Of a stretch of 64,000 nt of DNA, positions 1 through 12,600 are shown piece after piece (within the stretch, counting starts at the first letter, position 1; each line of letters opens with the position of its first letter). A program made the position numbers and the translations under genes. The DNA is from Casuarina equisetifolia (taxonomy: Eukaryota; Streptophyta; Magnoliopsida; Fagales; Casuarinaceae): the NCBI GenBank assembly GCA_028551475.1, contig CM052355.1:248001-312000 (forward strand), read 5' to 3'. The notes under the pieces were generated by a model. It did not search any database, was not told where the DNA came from, and saw only the letters and a program-made list of their open reading frames with translations.

Positions 1-50
1 GACTCAGCTTCCTTCCGACGTGGCTCATTTATTTAAGGGGGTACGTTGCA
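1..50 (-). repeat. 3' LTR of the chromovirus element (partial)
   Basis: The first 50 bases are identical to 4934-4983, the end of the right LTR. The purine-rich stretch next to it on the element strand (AACAGGAAGGGA, about 51-62) fits the polypurine tract that primes plus-strand synthesis. The rest of this LTR is to the left of the window. Confidence 0.9.
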
Positions 51-3000
51 TCCCTTCCTGTTGGACTACAGCCTTGTCTCTAAGGCTGAACCTTTTTGTT
101 CTTGAGATCGAACTCAGGGTAACGATCTTCAAACTGCAATGTATCCATCCAAGTAGCTTCCTGTACTGGCAGCCCTTGCCAATGTATCAAAAACTGGTTT
201 CTTTTCTTCCATACCCGCTGATCCAGAATAGCTTGTGGCTGCGGACTAATGGCATCTTCCTTGGCTAGATATGCTGGCAATTCCGGTTGTACTGTTATAT
301 GATCTCCAATGGCTCTTTTAAGTAAGGATACATGAAAAACATTATGCACCTTAGACCCTTCAGGAAGCTTGAGACGGTAAGCCCCTTCTCCAATTCTCTG
401 AATTATCTCAAAAGGTCCATAATACCTCTGGGAAAGCTTGTGGTTTTTACGAACAGCCACTGAAGTGCCTCTATAGGGCTGAAGTTTTAAGTATACTCGG
501 TCACCAACCTGATAAACCTCCTCTTTCCTTCCCACATTATAGTACTTCTGCATTCGATTCTGAGCAACTACCAGCCTTTCCTTAATATCTCTTAGTACTT
601 CATCTCTCTTCTTAAGTTCCTGATCTACTACTTCCAAGGCTGAAGAACCAGGAATATAAGATAAAAGGGTGGGGGGAGGTCTGCCGTAAACCACTTCAAA
701 AGGGGATATTCTAAGTGACCCGTGGACACTGGTATTATAGCAGAATTCTGCCCAAGGCAGCCATTTCACCCACTCCTTCGGGTGATCTCCAGTCAAACAT
801 CGCAGATAAACTTCTAAGGTTTTATTAGTGACCTCACTCTGACCATCTGTTTGTGGATGGTAAGCAGTAGAGAAATTAAATTTCGTACCTTGCATTTCAA
901 ATAACTGCCGCTAGAATCCACTGGTGAACACTACATCCCGGTCACATACTATGCTCCTTGGCATTCCATGGAGTTTGAACACATTTTCAAAAAATATCTG
1001 AGCCACACTGATTGCTGTGTAAGGGTGAGCAATAGCTAAAAAGTGAGCTGATTTGGACAGTCGGTCTACTATAACCATGATAACTTGCTTACCTCTAGAA
1101 TTAGGAAGGCCTTCAATGAAATCCATGCTGATATCCTCCCAAACCAGAGTTGGAATGGGTAGAGACTGCAACAATCCACTTGGTTTTGTATTCTGCCATT
1201 TAACCTGCTGACAAACTTGACATTCCCTTACATACTTGGCCACACTCTTCTTCATATTTTTCCAAAAGAATACGGCCTTGATTCTTTGGAGGGTCTTGAA
1301 ATACCCTTCATGTGCAGCTTCATGTACTTCCTTCAGAATTACTGGAACTAAGGCTGAATTCTTACATAAAAATATCATATTTTTGCAGAATATAATGCCA
1401 TTTCGGTACTGCCATTGATTTCCAGCTTCTCCAGTACTAATTTGATTCAGTATTTCTTGTGCTTCCTTAGTGTGACACACTTCTTTTTTTATAGGGTCCA
1501 ACCATTCAGGAACGGGCAAGGAAACTGCCTTTAATTCTCCTTCTTCTGTTCTCTTCCTGCTACTTTCCTAATTTCCTTCTAGGTCAGAGCAAATTTCAAT
1601 TTGCTTTTCTTTGGCCTTTGATTTCGATTGTCCTTCCTGATTATCCCCTTCCCCATACTGTACTTCTTCTTCCCTCCTGGATAAAGCGTCAGCCACATTA
1701 TTTTCCTTCCCTGGCCGGTAGTGGATTTCAAAATCATAGCCCATCAATTTACTCAACCAACGTTGTTGAGCTGGGGTTGAGATTTTCTGATGCCATAAAT
1801 TTTGCAAACTTCTTTGATCAGTCTGCACAATGAATTTGACCCCTAACAGATATTGCCTCCACCTCTTGACTGCCAGAATCAAAGCCAACAATTCCTTTTC
1901 ATAAGTTGATGCTAGTAAATTCTTCCCTTGCAATGCTTGACTAAAGAAAGCTATCGGTCTGCCTTCTTGAGATAGTACAGCCCCTATACCCACTGCACAA
2001 GCATCACAGGCAACCACAAATTTTAAGGAAAAATCAGGCAGTCTTAGGACTGGTGCTTGAGTCATAACATCTTTCAGATCTTGAAATGCCTTTGTGGCCA
2101 CGTTATTCCACTGAAATGAATTTTTTTTTAGCAACTGTGTTAACGGTGCTGCTATGAAGCCATAATCTCTGATGAACTTCCGGTAATATCCAGTCAGTCC
2201 TAAGAACCCTCTTAAAGACTTCACATTGGTAGGTGTTGGCCATTCTATCATAGCCTTAACCTTTTCATGATCCATCTCTACTCCTTTTTCTGTTATCACG
2301 TGGCCCAGGTAGTTAACTACCTTAACTCCAAATGCACACTTTTCCCTCTTAACATACAGCTGGTTCTTTAAGAGTGTGTTAAAGACTAACTGCACATGGA
2401 TAATATGCTCTTTCCAAGACTTGCTGTAAACAAGAATATCATCAAAAAAAACTAATACAAAGGAGCTTAAGTATTCTTTGAATACCTTATTCATCAAGCT
2501 TTGGAAGGTTGACGGAGCATTGCAAAGCCCGAAGGGCATAACCAAGAATTCGTAGTGCCCTTGTGGTGTTTGGAAAGCTGTTTTTTCAATGTCAGTAGGC
2601 TGCATACGGATCTGATGATACCCGGATCTTAGGTCCAGCTTGGTAAAGAACCTTGCCCCATGTAGCTCATCCAAGAGCTCATCCACCGTGGGAATTGGAA
2701 AACCATCTTTAATGGTTTCCTTATTGACTGCTCGGTAATCCACACACATCCTCCAAGTTCCATCCTTCTTTCTTACCAAAATGACTGGTGAAGAAAAAGG
2801 ACTACAACTCTCCCTTATGATTCCTTCATCCAATAATTCCAGCACCAACTTTTCGATTTCCTTCTTTTGCAAGTAAGGATACCTGTATGGCTTATTAATA
2901 ATGACCTTAGAATCATTCTTAAGCACAATCTGATGTTCATGCCCCCTGTGAGGGGGTAATCCGTGGGGTTTCTGGAAGAGTTCATCATATTGGTGAAGGA

Positions 3001-4520
3001 GATTCTTCAAGTCCTTCGGCCAATCACCTTGTTGCTCAGTCTTCCCATTATGTGTTACAGTTTTGAGATGTAAAACCATTCCTTCTTTTTGCTGTCCGAG
3101 TAATCTGCTCAACTCAGAACTGTCCACAATTTTGTTCTTAAGATTCTGATCACCACAGAACTCCACCATCCTTCCATTATAAATGAAAGACATCTTAAGT
3201 TCATCAAATTTCCACCTTACTTCTCCTAAAGTTGCTAGCCATTGTATCCCTAGAATGACTCCCAAATTAGGAATCGGTAGGATAAAAAAATCTGCAGTCA
3301 TCATAGTTCCTTGTAAGGTTATAGGAACTTCTGAACAAAATCCTTCTCCCTGAAGCACTTCCCCATTTGCTACCTCCACCTTGAATCTCTTAGTTACATC
3401 GGGTGACAACTTCATTTTTTTGGCCAACTGAGCACTCAGGAAGTTATGAGTGCTTCCCGAATCCACCAACACCACAACATTCATCATTTCATCTCCCATA
3501 TTGCCCTGAATCCTCATGGTTTTAGGACATTTCACTCCAGAAAAGGCAGCTAATGACAGTACCCGTAATTCTCCCTTATCATCATCAGAATCATCTTCCT
3601 CAACTTCGTCTGAATCTAATACTTCCAACCAGAAAAGTTTCTTACATTTATGACCAGGGGTAAAACGCTCATCACAATTGAAGCACAAACCCCGAGCCCT
3701 TCGATCCATAATTTCAGGTTGAGTAAGCTTCCTAACAGGTAAAACAGGTTTGTTTTCCCATTGTTTTGGTTCCCCTCCAACTGCTAGAAATGGTTTTTTT
3801 TGGATTGATGTGGTAGTATTCCTAGAAGCTAGTTCCTTAGCCTCGAATAAACGAGCAAATCCAATGGCAGCAGATAGTGTAGGAGGGTTATGAGCCATAA
3901 CATCTAATTTGATTTTTTCTTTCAAGCCACTTATAAAACAGCTAATGCTTTGAGTAGTATTGACATGGCCAGAACGGAGAAGTAGCTTACCAAATTGCAT
4001 CTGATAGTCATGAACTGTTCCTGTGTGTTTCAGCTTTGTCAATTCTCCAAAAGGATCAACTAAGACCGTAGGTCCAAATTGTTTTAACAGTTCCTCGGAC
4101 AGCACTTGCCAGGAAATTGTGTCTTCACCATGTTCCTTCTTGAGAAGCTGATAAACCATCTGTGCTTCTCCATCCAAATGCCATGAGGCTATTCTAACTC
4201 TTTCCTCTGCAGAAGTATCATAGTAATCGAAAAATTGAAGAGATCTATCGAGCCAATTAGTTGGATCAACGATACCTTCATATTTGGGAAAGTCCAGCCG
4301 AATTGTTCGAGAATGAATCTGAGTGGGCTGTGATCTTCTGTCTTCCCGATTGTAATGATCACGATTTCTAGAAGAGGAAGATTCTCCGTGATCCTTATCC
4401 ATTCTGCCTGCTACAGTATCAATTTTGGCATTTAGAGCGGCAAATAGCTGCTGCATAGTTTCTGAGAGCTCTTTGACAGCAGGGTCCGCAGAAGAACCCT
4501 TCTCCTGATCGTTTCCAGGC

Positions 4521-4533
4521 ATCTCCGATACCA
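4521..4533 (-). other. Primer-binding site of the chromovirus element
   Basis: TGGTATCGGAG on the minus strand lies three bases inside the LTR end. It matches the initiator-Met tRNA primer site (TGGTATCAGAGC) used by many plant LTR elements, with small differences. The gag start codon overlaps this site by sharing its first bases. Confidence 0.7.
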
Positions 4534-4536
4534 CTT

Positions 4537-4983
4537 TGTAACGTACCTCCTTATTCCGAAGGCTTTTGGTTACTGATCTAGTGAGAGGTTTGGAAATAGG
4601 TGCCGAGGCAACCGTGAAATCTGCTAGAGAAAGCTTGGCCTTACGCCCTATTGTGAACAGTATATGAAAAGAACAATTGGGATTTCTAAAGGGAACCCGA
4701 GACCTGACTCTTATTCAGAGAAAATGCTTACAAATTTCCTACCAGTCCTCCCGCCATCGACTTCTATTTATACTAGTTAGTTAGCTAACATTTGCTAACT
4801 AACTTACAACTAATTGAATGTAAAGACATTAATAGCCTCGTCTAGTTACAACCAATTAACTGCTGAAACTACTAACAGTAACAGAATCCAACTTACTGCT
4901 AATCAGATCAGTTAATTGCCAACTCCTCCTGCTGACTCAGCTTCCTTCCGACGTGGCTCATTTATTTAAGGGGGTACGTTGCA
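4537..4983 (-). repeat. 5' LTR of the chromovirus element
   Basis: A 447-bp terminal repeat. On the element strand it begins TGCAACG and ends CGTTACA, giving the standard TG...CA ends. The last 50 plus-strand bases (4934-4983) recur exactly at 1-50. The bases GGCAG at 4984-4988 would be the right half of a 5-bp target duplication; the left half lies outside the window. Confidence 0.88.
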
Positions 4984-6588
4984 GGCAGGGCTTCAGTTTA
5001 GCTTAAATGTTTCCAATTTGCCGCTCGTCAAATCCTTGGTAGCGAATATGCACGTCTCTGTTTGGGTTGCTTCACACCCTCACTGTACATGTAAAAGGTA
5101 TAATGTAAGTCTCCGAGTTCAGCCTTCTAATATCTCCACATAGCGTTAAAATCATCACGTATTTCATTCTAACCATTATGCAACCCATTTGGATTGTCAT
5201 TGTTCTAGTACCGATTGTTTCATAGGTGATAATCATGATAAAAAATAAAAAATTAAAAAATATGCAATAATAGATCATAATATTAATAATATAAGATTAT
5301 TATTAATTTTAATAAGCATAATAAAAATATTTTTTTTTAATCTTATCTAAAAGATTTTTCACATAAATTTTCCTTGACTAGAGTCCAACACTCCCTTTGA
5401 AAGCCAGGGTCACGTGATTGCCTGCCCAACTAAAGCTAGCTACCTACGCAATTAAAACGAAGAAAACTACTAGTCAAACGACATATTACTTCGGATTATA
5501 CTGATCGAAAATTGCGGCAAACTCAAAAAGGTCAGTCCATGAGATTTGATTCTTTACTTGCTCAATTAGAGAAACGTCTTAAGGAAAAACTTATGGAACA
5601 CTTTTTTTCCACGTGCTTGATCCGCCCTTTCTTTTCACAATTTAAAATGCAAATCAAAACAACTAAGCCGAGGAGCATCAAACAGGTGTAGGTTATGGAG
5701 GCCAACTTTGCTTGAAGTAATCGAACACTAAAACAGGCAAACAACCAATGATAGAAAAGTCACACGTTGTGACAGAAGGATAAGAATTATTAATCTATAA
5801 GACTATTAAATCAGCATTTACTGTTCTCTAATATTTCATAGTAAAAAACACTACTTGAATATGTAACAATAGTATTAAATTAAGTCATTAACAATACAAG
5901 ATAATTATTATTTATAATGCACTATTTTATTACGAGCGTTGAATTTTAGTGTGTATTACATTGTTAACATGTGAAGTGACATATTATACTTTTATATTTG
6001 AATATGTTATATTCTATTATACTTTAACAAAAATAAGTAATTTTTTTAATATGATATTGAAATTCACATTTCAAATGAAATACCATTTGCTTTTAGATAA
6101 AATATCCGTATGGAGTGTATTTTTCAGGCTAAGAAATATAGAATATGTTTAAATCTCATGTGTTTGGCCAAGAGAATCTATTATTTTTTTATAAAATTCA
6201 TTTTAAAAGAAGAATAAACCTTCAAACAAAATTTATTTTGATTTAATGTACAAGCAATAAAGTGATAACGTGTAAGCATAAGAACCTAAATCATAAAAAA
6301 TGTTCTTAAAAATAAATTATTAAGGAATGAAGATAACTAATGGATACCAGTCAAGAAGATGATGATAACAATAATAATATAGTAACTACCATTTTTAACG
6401 CCCACGAACTCAAGGCAGCCATGATTTTCTGAAATGGATAATAAAGGAGTAAAAAATAAAGATTGCTGACTTGTCACGTGCATAAATAAACCGACAAACG
6501 ACAGGGGATGGGCCAAATGTGATTGGCTTCATTATCCGGTCTTGTTCCACTTCGGAGGTTGCTCAGGAGACGGAGCGTTCATTTCTCG
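4984..6588. other. AT-rich intergenic region upstream of the alpha-galactosidase gene
   Basis: About 1.6 kb of AT-rich sequence between the retrotransposon and the alpha-galactosidase start codon. I see no convincing coding sequence: the short open frames look random and lack recognisable motifs. The last ~150 bases hold the likely promoter and 5' UTR. Confidence 0.6.
6475..6488 (+). promoter_or_regulatory. G-box and TATA-like element of the alpha-galactosidase promoter
   Basis: A perfect G-box core (CACGTG, 6475-6480) is directly followed by a TATA-like ATAAATA (6482-6488), about 100 bases before the start codon. G-boxes bind plant bZIP and bHLH factors, so light or ABA control is possible but is only inferred. 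Confidence 0.4.
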
Positions 6589-9500
6589 ATGGCGGAGAAG
6601 AGGAGGGGCAGCGTCGTCTCTGTCTGCTCTGCGGTTGTGTGGCTATGGTCGGTGGTAACTCTGGTGGCGATCGAAGGGAGAGTAGCGCCTTCATTGCTGA
6701 GCTACGAGAACTACGGTTTTCGATCGACGTTTAGTGCGATTTATGATACTTCTAAGTATGGGATTCTCCAAGTCAACAACGGCTTGGCTCAGACGCCTCA
6801 GATGGGGTTCGTCTCTATCTCCTTTTGCTATACCTTTGCTTCGTGGTTTGCTATTTGGATCATCTGAGATTACTTTTTTCTCTTCGAAATGTCTGTTTTG
6901 TTCTGTCTAACGTCACCGGGAGTTTTGCAGTGAGAAAGTGTGTTTTATGTGAAAAGGCTTGAGTTTCATAATTTTTGGCGGGGGTTGTAAAGTTTGTGTC
7001 TTGATTTACCTACCTATCTAATTCTTTCTCTTTTTGAATGTTTTTAGTTTGAAGTGGTACAAGTGTTGGTTCTTTTTGTCGGACTTCTACCTCTTCTACC
7101 ACTTCAAGCTATATAATTATAGTGCAAGACGGGGATTCCTTACGGCTTGTGGACGCTGTTCCTGATTCATCGCATCATTTCCTTTTTGGGAAAAGAGAAT
7201 TTTTAAGAGAAGCTCAAATTCGATTGTAATCTCTAATGTTAGCTAATTTTGTTCGTTAACATGCGTTGACAGATGGAATAGCTGGAATTTCTTTGCCTGC
7301 AATATCAATGAGACAGTCATCAAGGAAACGGGTACGGTTATTCTAGCTATCATGGTTCATTTGCCTATCTTGTTATGTGCAAAGTCCATCCGTGTTTTCC
7401 CATGTATTACTTTCATCTTGTGACATTATTGACTTCTTGATGGTGAGTTATGAGGTCCATCACTAATTCGAGGTACTCTTGAATTTGAAGCATGACAGAA
7501 CGAGTTATGGTCACTGTAAAACCATGGTGGTTTTTTACTCGCTAATCGATCTAGGATGCTTAACAGGCTTAACATGCACACAAATTGTTGCATACCTTTC
7601 TATTTTAACTTGATATGCCTCTGTAAGACCATCTTTAGATGCACCTGCAACTAAAGTTCGATCAGCGAATTTTATTGTTATTCATCAAATGAAGAGAATC
7701 CCTATCCTTTCTTTCTTGTTATGGGATTTCAATTGAACCATGACTGATGGAAATTGCATTAAGTGAAGTTTAAATAAACTTTCATGTTTTAATATATATG
7801 TATAGGTATGTATGTGTTGATTAGACTCCTTAAAAGGTACTAACTTTTGTTTTGTTCTATGGCAGCCGATGCACTTGTCTCAACGGGTTTGGCTGATATA
7901 GGTTATACCTATGTCAATATAGGTATTATTATGGCATGATTCAATTATGTGGTTTAACTTCACTTATGCTCTATTGTGGACTAATTTGTTTTCATGGGCT
8001 GCAGATGATTGCTGGTCTACTCTGAAGCGGGATTCAAAGGTCAACTGAATTCTGTAACTTTTAGTAGTCATAGCTCTCGCTAACTTTATAACATCAATAG
8101 TAGATTTTGCAGCCTCTAGTGAGTATCATATATTTGATAAATGGTGCTCTTTAGTCTTAACTTACTTCTGAAGGTTAGTTTTTGTAATTTTTGATTTGTC
8201 GTCAAGTTACCTGTTTTAAGTTGAATTGATAAAAATTATTTCATATTCTTATAACTGTACTCTCATCCGTCTTGCACTATAATTATAGCTTTCTTCTAGG
8301 GTTTAATCATGGGGCAAATTGATAGCAGAAATTTATTTTTCTGCATGAAGAAACCTCTTAACATACATTAGTAAATGCACTAAGAATTCAATTTTCCTCT
8401 GTGGTTTTCTTAATTCTGCAGGATCAACTGGTTGCAGATCCTAAAACTTTTCCATCTGGAGTCAAAGCTCTTGCTGATTACGTACATGCAAAGGGCCTCA
8501 AGCTTGGAATTTATTCTGATGCCGGGTAGGTCAAATATCTTACTGCAGCCCCGAAGCCCTTAAGTTAATTTTTTTTTTTCCAAAAGATTCTTCATTCCTG
8601 TGTCAAATGACCAAGACTACTTTTTCAATCTCCTCCCCACTCATCCAACTGACCTAGTTGCATCTCATAGGATTTTTACATGTCAAGTTCGACCAGGATC
8701 GCTTTATCATGAAACTGATGATGCTGAACTGTTTGCTTCTTGGGTTAGTTTCTGCTATCACTTGCTTGGATGGTTTAGAAACAATATCAAATATTCTTTG
8801 TTGACTTGGAGGGAGTTTGGAACTGTATTATGTGGCTTTCCATATTTTTAGTTTCTCACTATGGCATAATAAGAGTCGAACCTATCTCTTGATTTACTCA
8901 GAGCAAATTGGAGCTATATCTAAAAATCAGTTACAAAATTTAACCTCTAGATAATTTCATTTCTTTAGTATTGTGTGATCCGTGCATTGTATGAAATTAG
9001 CTTTACCTGCAAAGATGTCAACACAATGGGAGTTCTTCAAGTGTCCCTTTCAAAACAAGCAGTTTACTTTGCCCCTCATAGGTGAGTTAAAGATTTTGGC
9101 AATATACTTTAAAATCAGAAGTTAGGATGATTGCATTCAGCTTTGGAATTTTGTTAAGAGCTAGGAGTACAGTCATGGCCTTTTTAATTTGTGTTGTTAC
9201 TTCTAGCTAATTCTTTCTTTTTTATGTTTGTCTTGACAGGGTGTTGATTATTTGAAATATGATAACTGCTACAATCTGGGCATCCCTCCAAAAAAAAGGT
9301 ATAAACGCATCTTAGTATTGTCTAAGTTGTTGAATAATCATTACCGAGTAGCTTCCAATTGACTTGATGTGGTTCAATAATATTGCAGATACCCACCAAT
9401 GCGTGATGCCCTTAATGCATCTGGACGCACTATTTTCTATTCCATTTGCGAATGGTATGCAGTTTGTTGATTCCATTGTTTCTATAGCCAGATCAGAATA

Positions 9501-11741
9501 TACATGTGACTTTCTTGCAGTTTTTAACCTCTTATTGTGGTTGTATAGGGGTGTGGATGACCCAGCCTTATGGGCAGGAAACTTGGGAAACAGCTGGCGT
9601 ACTACTGATGACATCAATGATACATGGGCAAGGTTTTGATTCTAGACTCTAGCTCTTAAGTGTTATAATGAGTGAATGCTGCCTCTGTCATGTCATAATG
9701 CAATAACCCACGGTCAAACAAATGTAGATTTGCCAAATTTGGTTGTCATACTGATTCATTGTTTGTTCTTTTGTTGTTAAGCATGACTACTATTGCGGAT
9801 CTGAATGACAAATGGGCAGCCTATGCTGGTCCTGGTGGATGGAATGGTAAAATTGCTTTCTGTTGAAACAAAATAATCTATGAAAATGCTGTCATCAACT
9901 CCGACTGTAGACTTCTTTTCTTATTCTCCATATTTTTAATGACTTGGCAGATCCAGACATGTTAGAAGTTGGCAATGGAGGCATGACATTCGAGGAGTAC
10001 CGTGGTCATTTTAGCATCTGGGCTTTGATGAAGGTTTCTTTTTTCAGTTTTTATTTTTCCACTTTCCTTTCTGGTTAGCTTTGTGGTGTTATAGTCCTAC
10101 ATTAATTATATGTGGGCGCTTGTGTGGGTTCATGCACTTGAGGGCATCTTCACTTGAGAGCTAAGGTTTTTGGCTTGACTTCCTAACATGGAGTCAGAGC
10201 CACTTTGTTTGTTTGTTCTGCCACATCTCAATCTTTTTTACATATTTACTTGGAATTAGATGTGGGGGAGGACATTGGAGAGTCTCACATTGGTTGCATG
10301 TGGAATTTCACATGGGTTTATGCTCCAGTTTGGCCTCTCCACCTAATTTCTGAAGTTTTGGGATAGGATGCTCTGACAGTGTCTACTTGAAGTTTGTCTT
10401 TCTCCTTTATTCTTGTATATATTTGAGTGTTCATGTGTATGTAAGTCGTGGTGAGCTATCTTCTTTTAAAACTTCATAAATAAAGTGACTAGTATTTGTA
10501 TCCTACGATGTTAACTGGATGGCTAAAAATTCTGCACTCATGCGCATTCTTTTAATACTTATCTGTGAGTGAACCTAGGATAGCATAGGACCCAGATGCA
10601 TCATCTAACCTTTCGACCACTTTGCACACTACATTAACTTATTTGAGGTCAAATGTGCAGGCCCCTCTTTTGATTGGTTGTGATGTAAGAAACATGACTG
10701 CCGAAACTTCTGAGCTTCTAACCAATAAGGAGGTCATTGCAATAAACCAAGGTGAAACATACCCTTTTCATTTATATGTTCTTTGCATGTCATGATCGCT
10801 TTACATCGTGTTGACAAATTTAACTAGGAAATAATTTTCTTTCGCAGACCCACTTGGGGTTCAGGGGAGGAAAGTTAATGTTTCAGGGACAGATGGTTGC
10901 CTTCAGGTTTTCCCGTTTGCTCCCCTTCGTAGCATACTTAAGTGATGCATTCCTGCTTGCAAATGAATTCATTAAAACTACGGTTGTGTGGATCTTTATG
11001 TATATTCACATGCTTTTGGGTCCTTAATGAGAAAATAAAATATGAATTGCTTCCAGATGCATAAAATGTTAAGTTAGCCTGATAACACATGTCATTAAAC
11101 TGAGTTCGTTAATTATGATTCTTTCAGGTCTGGGCCGGTCCTTTATCTGGACATCGCTTGGTTGTTGCTCTTTGGAATCGCTGTTCAAAAGCAGCAAATA
11201 TCACTGCCGCTTGGAGTGCACTTGGGCTTGAGTCCAGCACTAGTGTCTCAATTAGAGATTTATGGCAGGTAAGGAGATTGATCTGCACGGACAATTTATT
11301 CAGTTTTGATGAAGATCTGGATGCTTGCTTCAGGGACAAATTTCAGATAGTCCTTAATGTGGTACACCAAGAATGGCTATCACCGTCCACCCGTGCACCC
11401 AAACCCACACCCCTTTGCTCTCCCTAAACTCATATTGTTATGCCCATTAAATGCCTCCAAACTTGCCCCAGAACATTCCATTCCTCTTGCGGCATCCATT
11501 AGCAGTTTTGGAGCCAATAATATATCATATGCAACCAAATGCAACAGGGTTAAAGTCTAGTGAGAATATTTCTTTTGACCTTCCACTGTTATTTCATGTC
11601 TGTTTAATATATTTTCTGTGACTCTTGCAGCATAAAGTCGTCGCAGAAAATGCAATGTCGTCATTTGGTTCCCAAGTGGATGCACATGATTGCCATATAT
11701 ATACTTTCACTCCCCAGACGGTGTCCCGTGCCGTGGCTTAA
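6589..11741 (+). CDS. AGAL3: Alpha-galactosidase, GH27 family, AGAL3-like (15 exons)
   Basis: Hydrolyses terminal alpha-1,6-linked galactose from oligosaccharides and cell-wall polymers; likely secreted to the wall or vacuole. Exons: 6589-6806, 7273-7331, 7866-7922, 8005-8039, 8422-8525, 8671-8743, 9240-9298, 9389-9454, 9549-9632, 9782-9846, 9951-10033, 10661-10751, 10848-10906, 11128-11268, 11631-11741. All junctions are GT-AG and in frame, giving 434 aa, near the usual plant length. The N-terminus has a hydrophobic segment (about residues 11-30) fitting a signal peptide or anchor. GH27 signatures are present: GWNSWN after the first junction, the nucleophile in YLKYDNC (Asp190), and the acid/base in WRTTDDI (Asp245). 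[16 protein letters not shown] and a C-terminal beta domain follow. The start is the first ATG in frame; upstream frame is open only to non-ATG codons. It resembles Arabidopsis AGAL3 more than AGAL1 or AGAL2, from memory. Confidence 0.95.
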
Positions 11742-12600
11742 GCCATTAGACAACGAGCTCGTAAAGATGTTCTGGTTTCCATTAATTATGCAGCTTGTTT
11801 GGCATCCCTTTGAAAAAAATAAAGCAAAATGTCAATGCACTGGGGTTTGTAGATCCAAGTAGGTGTTACCTTTTGTCCTTAAACACTTCACTTGAAACAC
11901 GGTAGGTTTATCCAGTCGTATCTGTGGTGTATCAGACTAATGAAAGTTAAATCCTGTGAAGCCTGTGCAACAAAGCAATGCTTTGGAATAAAATGTATCT
12001 TTATTGTTTATTGTTGTCCATAAAATATATGTAAAGCTCCATATTAAGGTCCATAGATTAGAGACAGTCCGAAGTTGTTTTGACCTTTGTGTTCCTTTTG
12101 TTGACCCGGCAGAATCTGCTTGCTTGCTTGCTTGCTTGCGTGCTACTTGCAAACCCAGTGGTAGTGACGATGGTGAACTACCGAAAGTACCAGCTATGAT
12201 AAAAAAGACTTGGAACGTCGTCATTGCATATGATAAAAATAAAATCCAACTATTTTGCACTATACTCGTATATAATAAGTTTGTTTTTGAAAAGAGATGC
12301 TGAGTTTTTTAATATAATATCAAATACATCCACCGCCCATGGGTTAGTTTTACGTACTGAGTGTCATGCTCATTGAGTAGATTGAGTAGGTCTTATGAAG
12401 TGAATTGGATTTAATTTAACTCTTGATATTATATCCAAAAGTTTAAAAGTATAATTCAAAAGTTAATGTAAAAGAAATAAAAAAAAAAAAAGAATATTTT
12501 TTCAGATGTAACAGAGAATTTAACTTCTCAAACAAGTGACGGTTGGACTCCAAATTACATAGCCAGTATACGCCGAACCCAATCCGATCTATTTCCCGCC
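11742..12600. other. 3' UTR of alpha-galactosidase and promoter of the TRM1-like gene
   Basis: No coding sequence recognised. An AATAAA poly(A)-type signal occurs near 11987, consistent with the 3' end of the upstream gene. A short CTTG tetranucleotide run lies at about 12117-12140. The final ~120 bases before 12601 would contain the TRM1-like gene's 5' UTR. Confidence 0.5.

Larger units (their letters stand above)
1..4983 (-). mobile_element. Ty3/gypsy LTR retrotransposon, chromovirus lineage (left LTR cut by window edge)
   Basis: Read on the minus strand, the parts run in the usual Ty3/gypsy order. Gag, with a CCHC zinc knuckle (CFNCDERFTPGHKC), lies around 3600-4534. An aspartic protease (VDSGSTHNFL) lies near 3470. 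Reverse transcriptase, with the FFDDILVYS active-site box, spans about 2250-2850. RNase H (ACDACAVGIGAVLS) lies near 2060. Integrase spans about 400-1500, and a C-terminal chromodomain (QFLIHWQGLPVQEATW) lies at about 110-250. Integrase after RNase H is the Ty3/gypsy order, and the chromodomain marks a chromovirus. A Reina- or Tekay-like clade is possible but I cannot settle it. The element is flanked by a full right LTR and part of the left LTR, and the 50 bases of LTR that can be compared are identical, so the insertion looks young. It is broken: the coding region is interrupted in about two places. It is unrelated to the neighbouring host genes. Confidence 0.95.

Noticed and set aside
6519-6588. 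N-terminal extension of the alpha-galactosidase upstream of 6589
   Set aside because: The open frame there starts at GTG or TTG, not ATG, and eukaryotic initiation favours the ATG at 6589.
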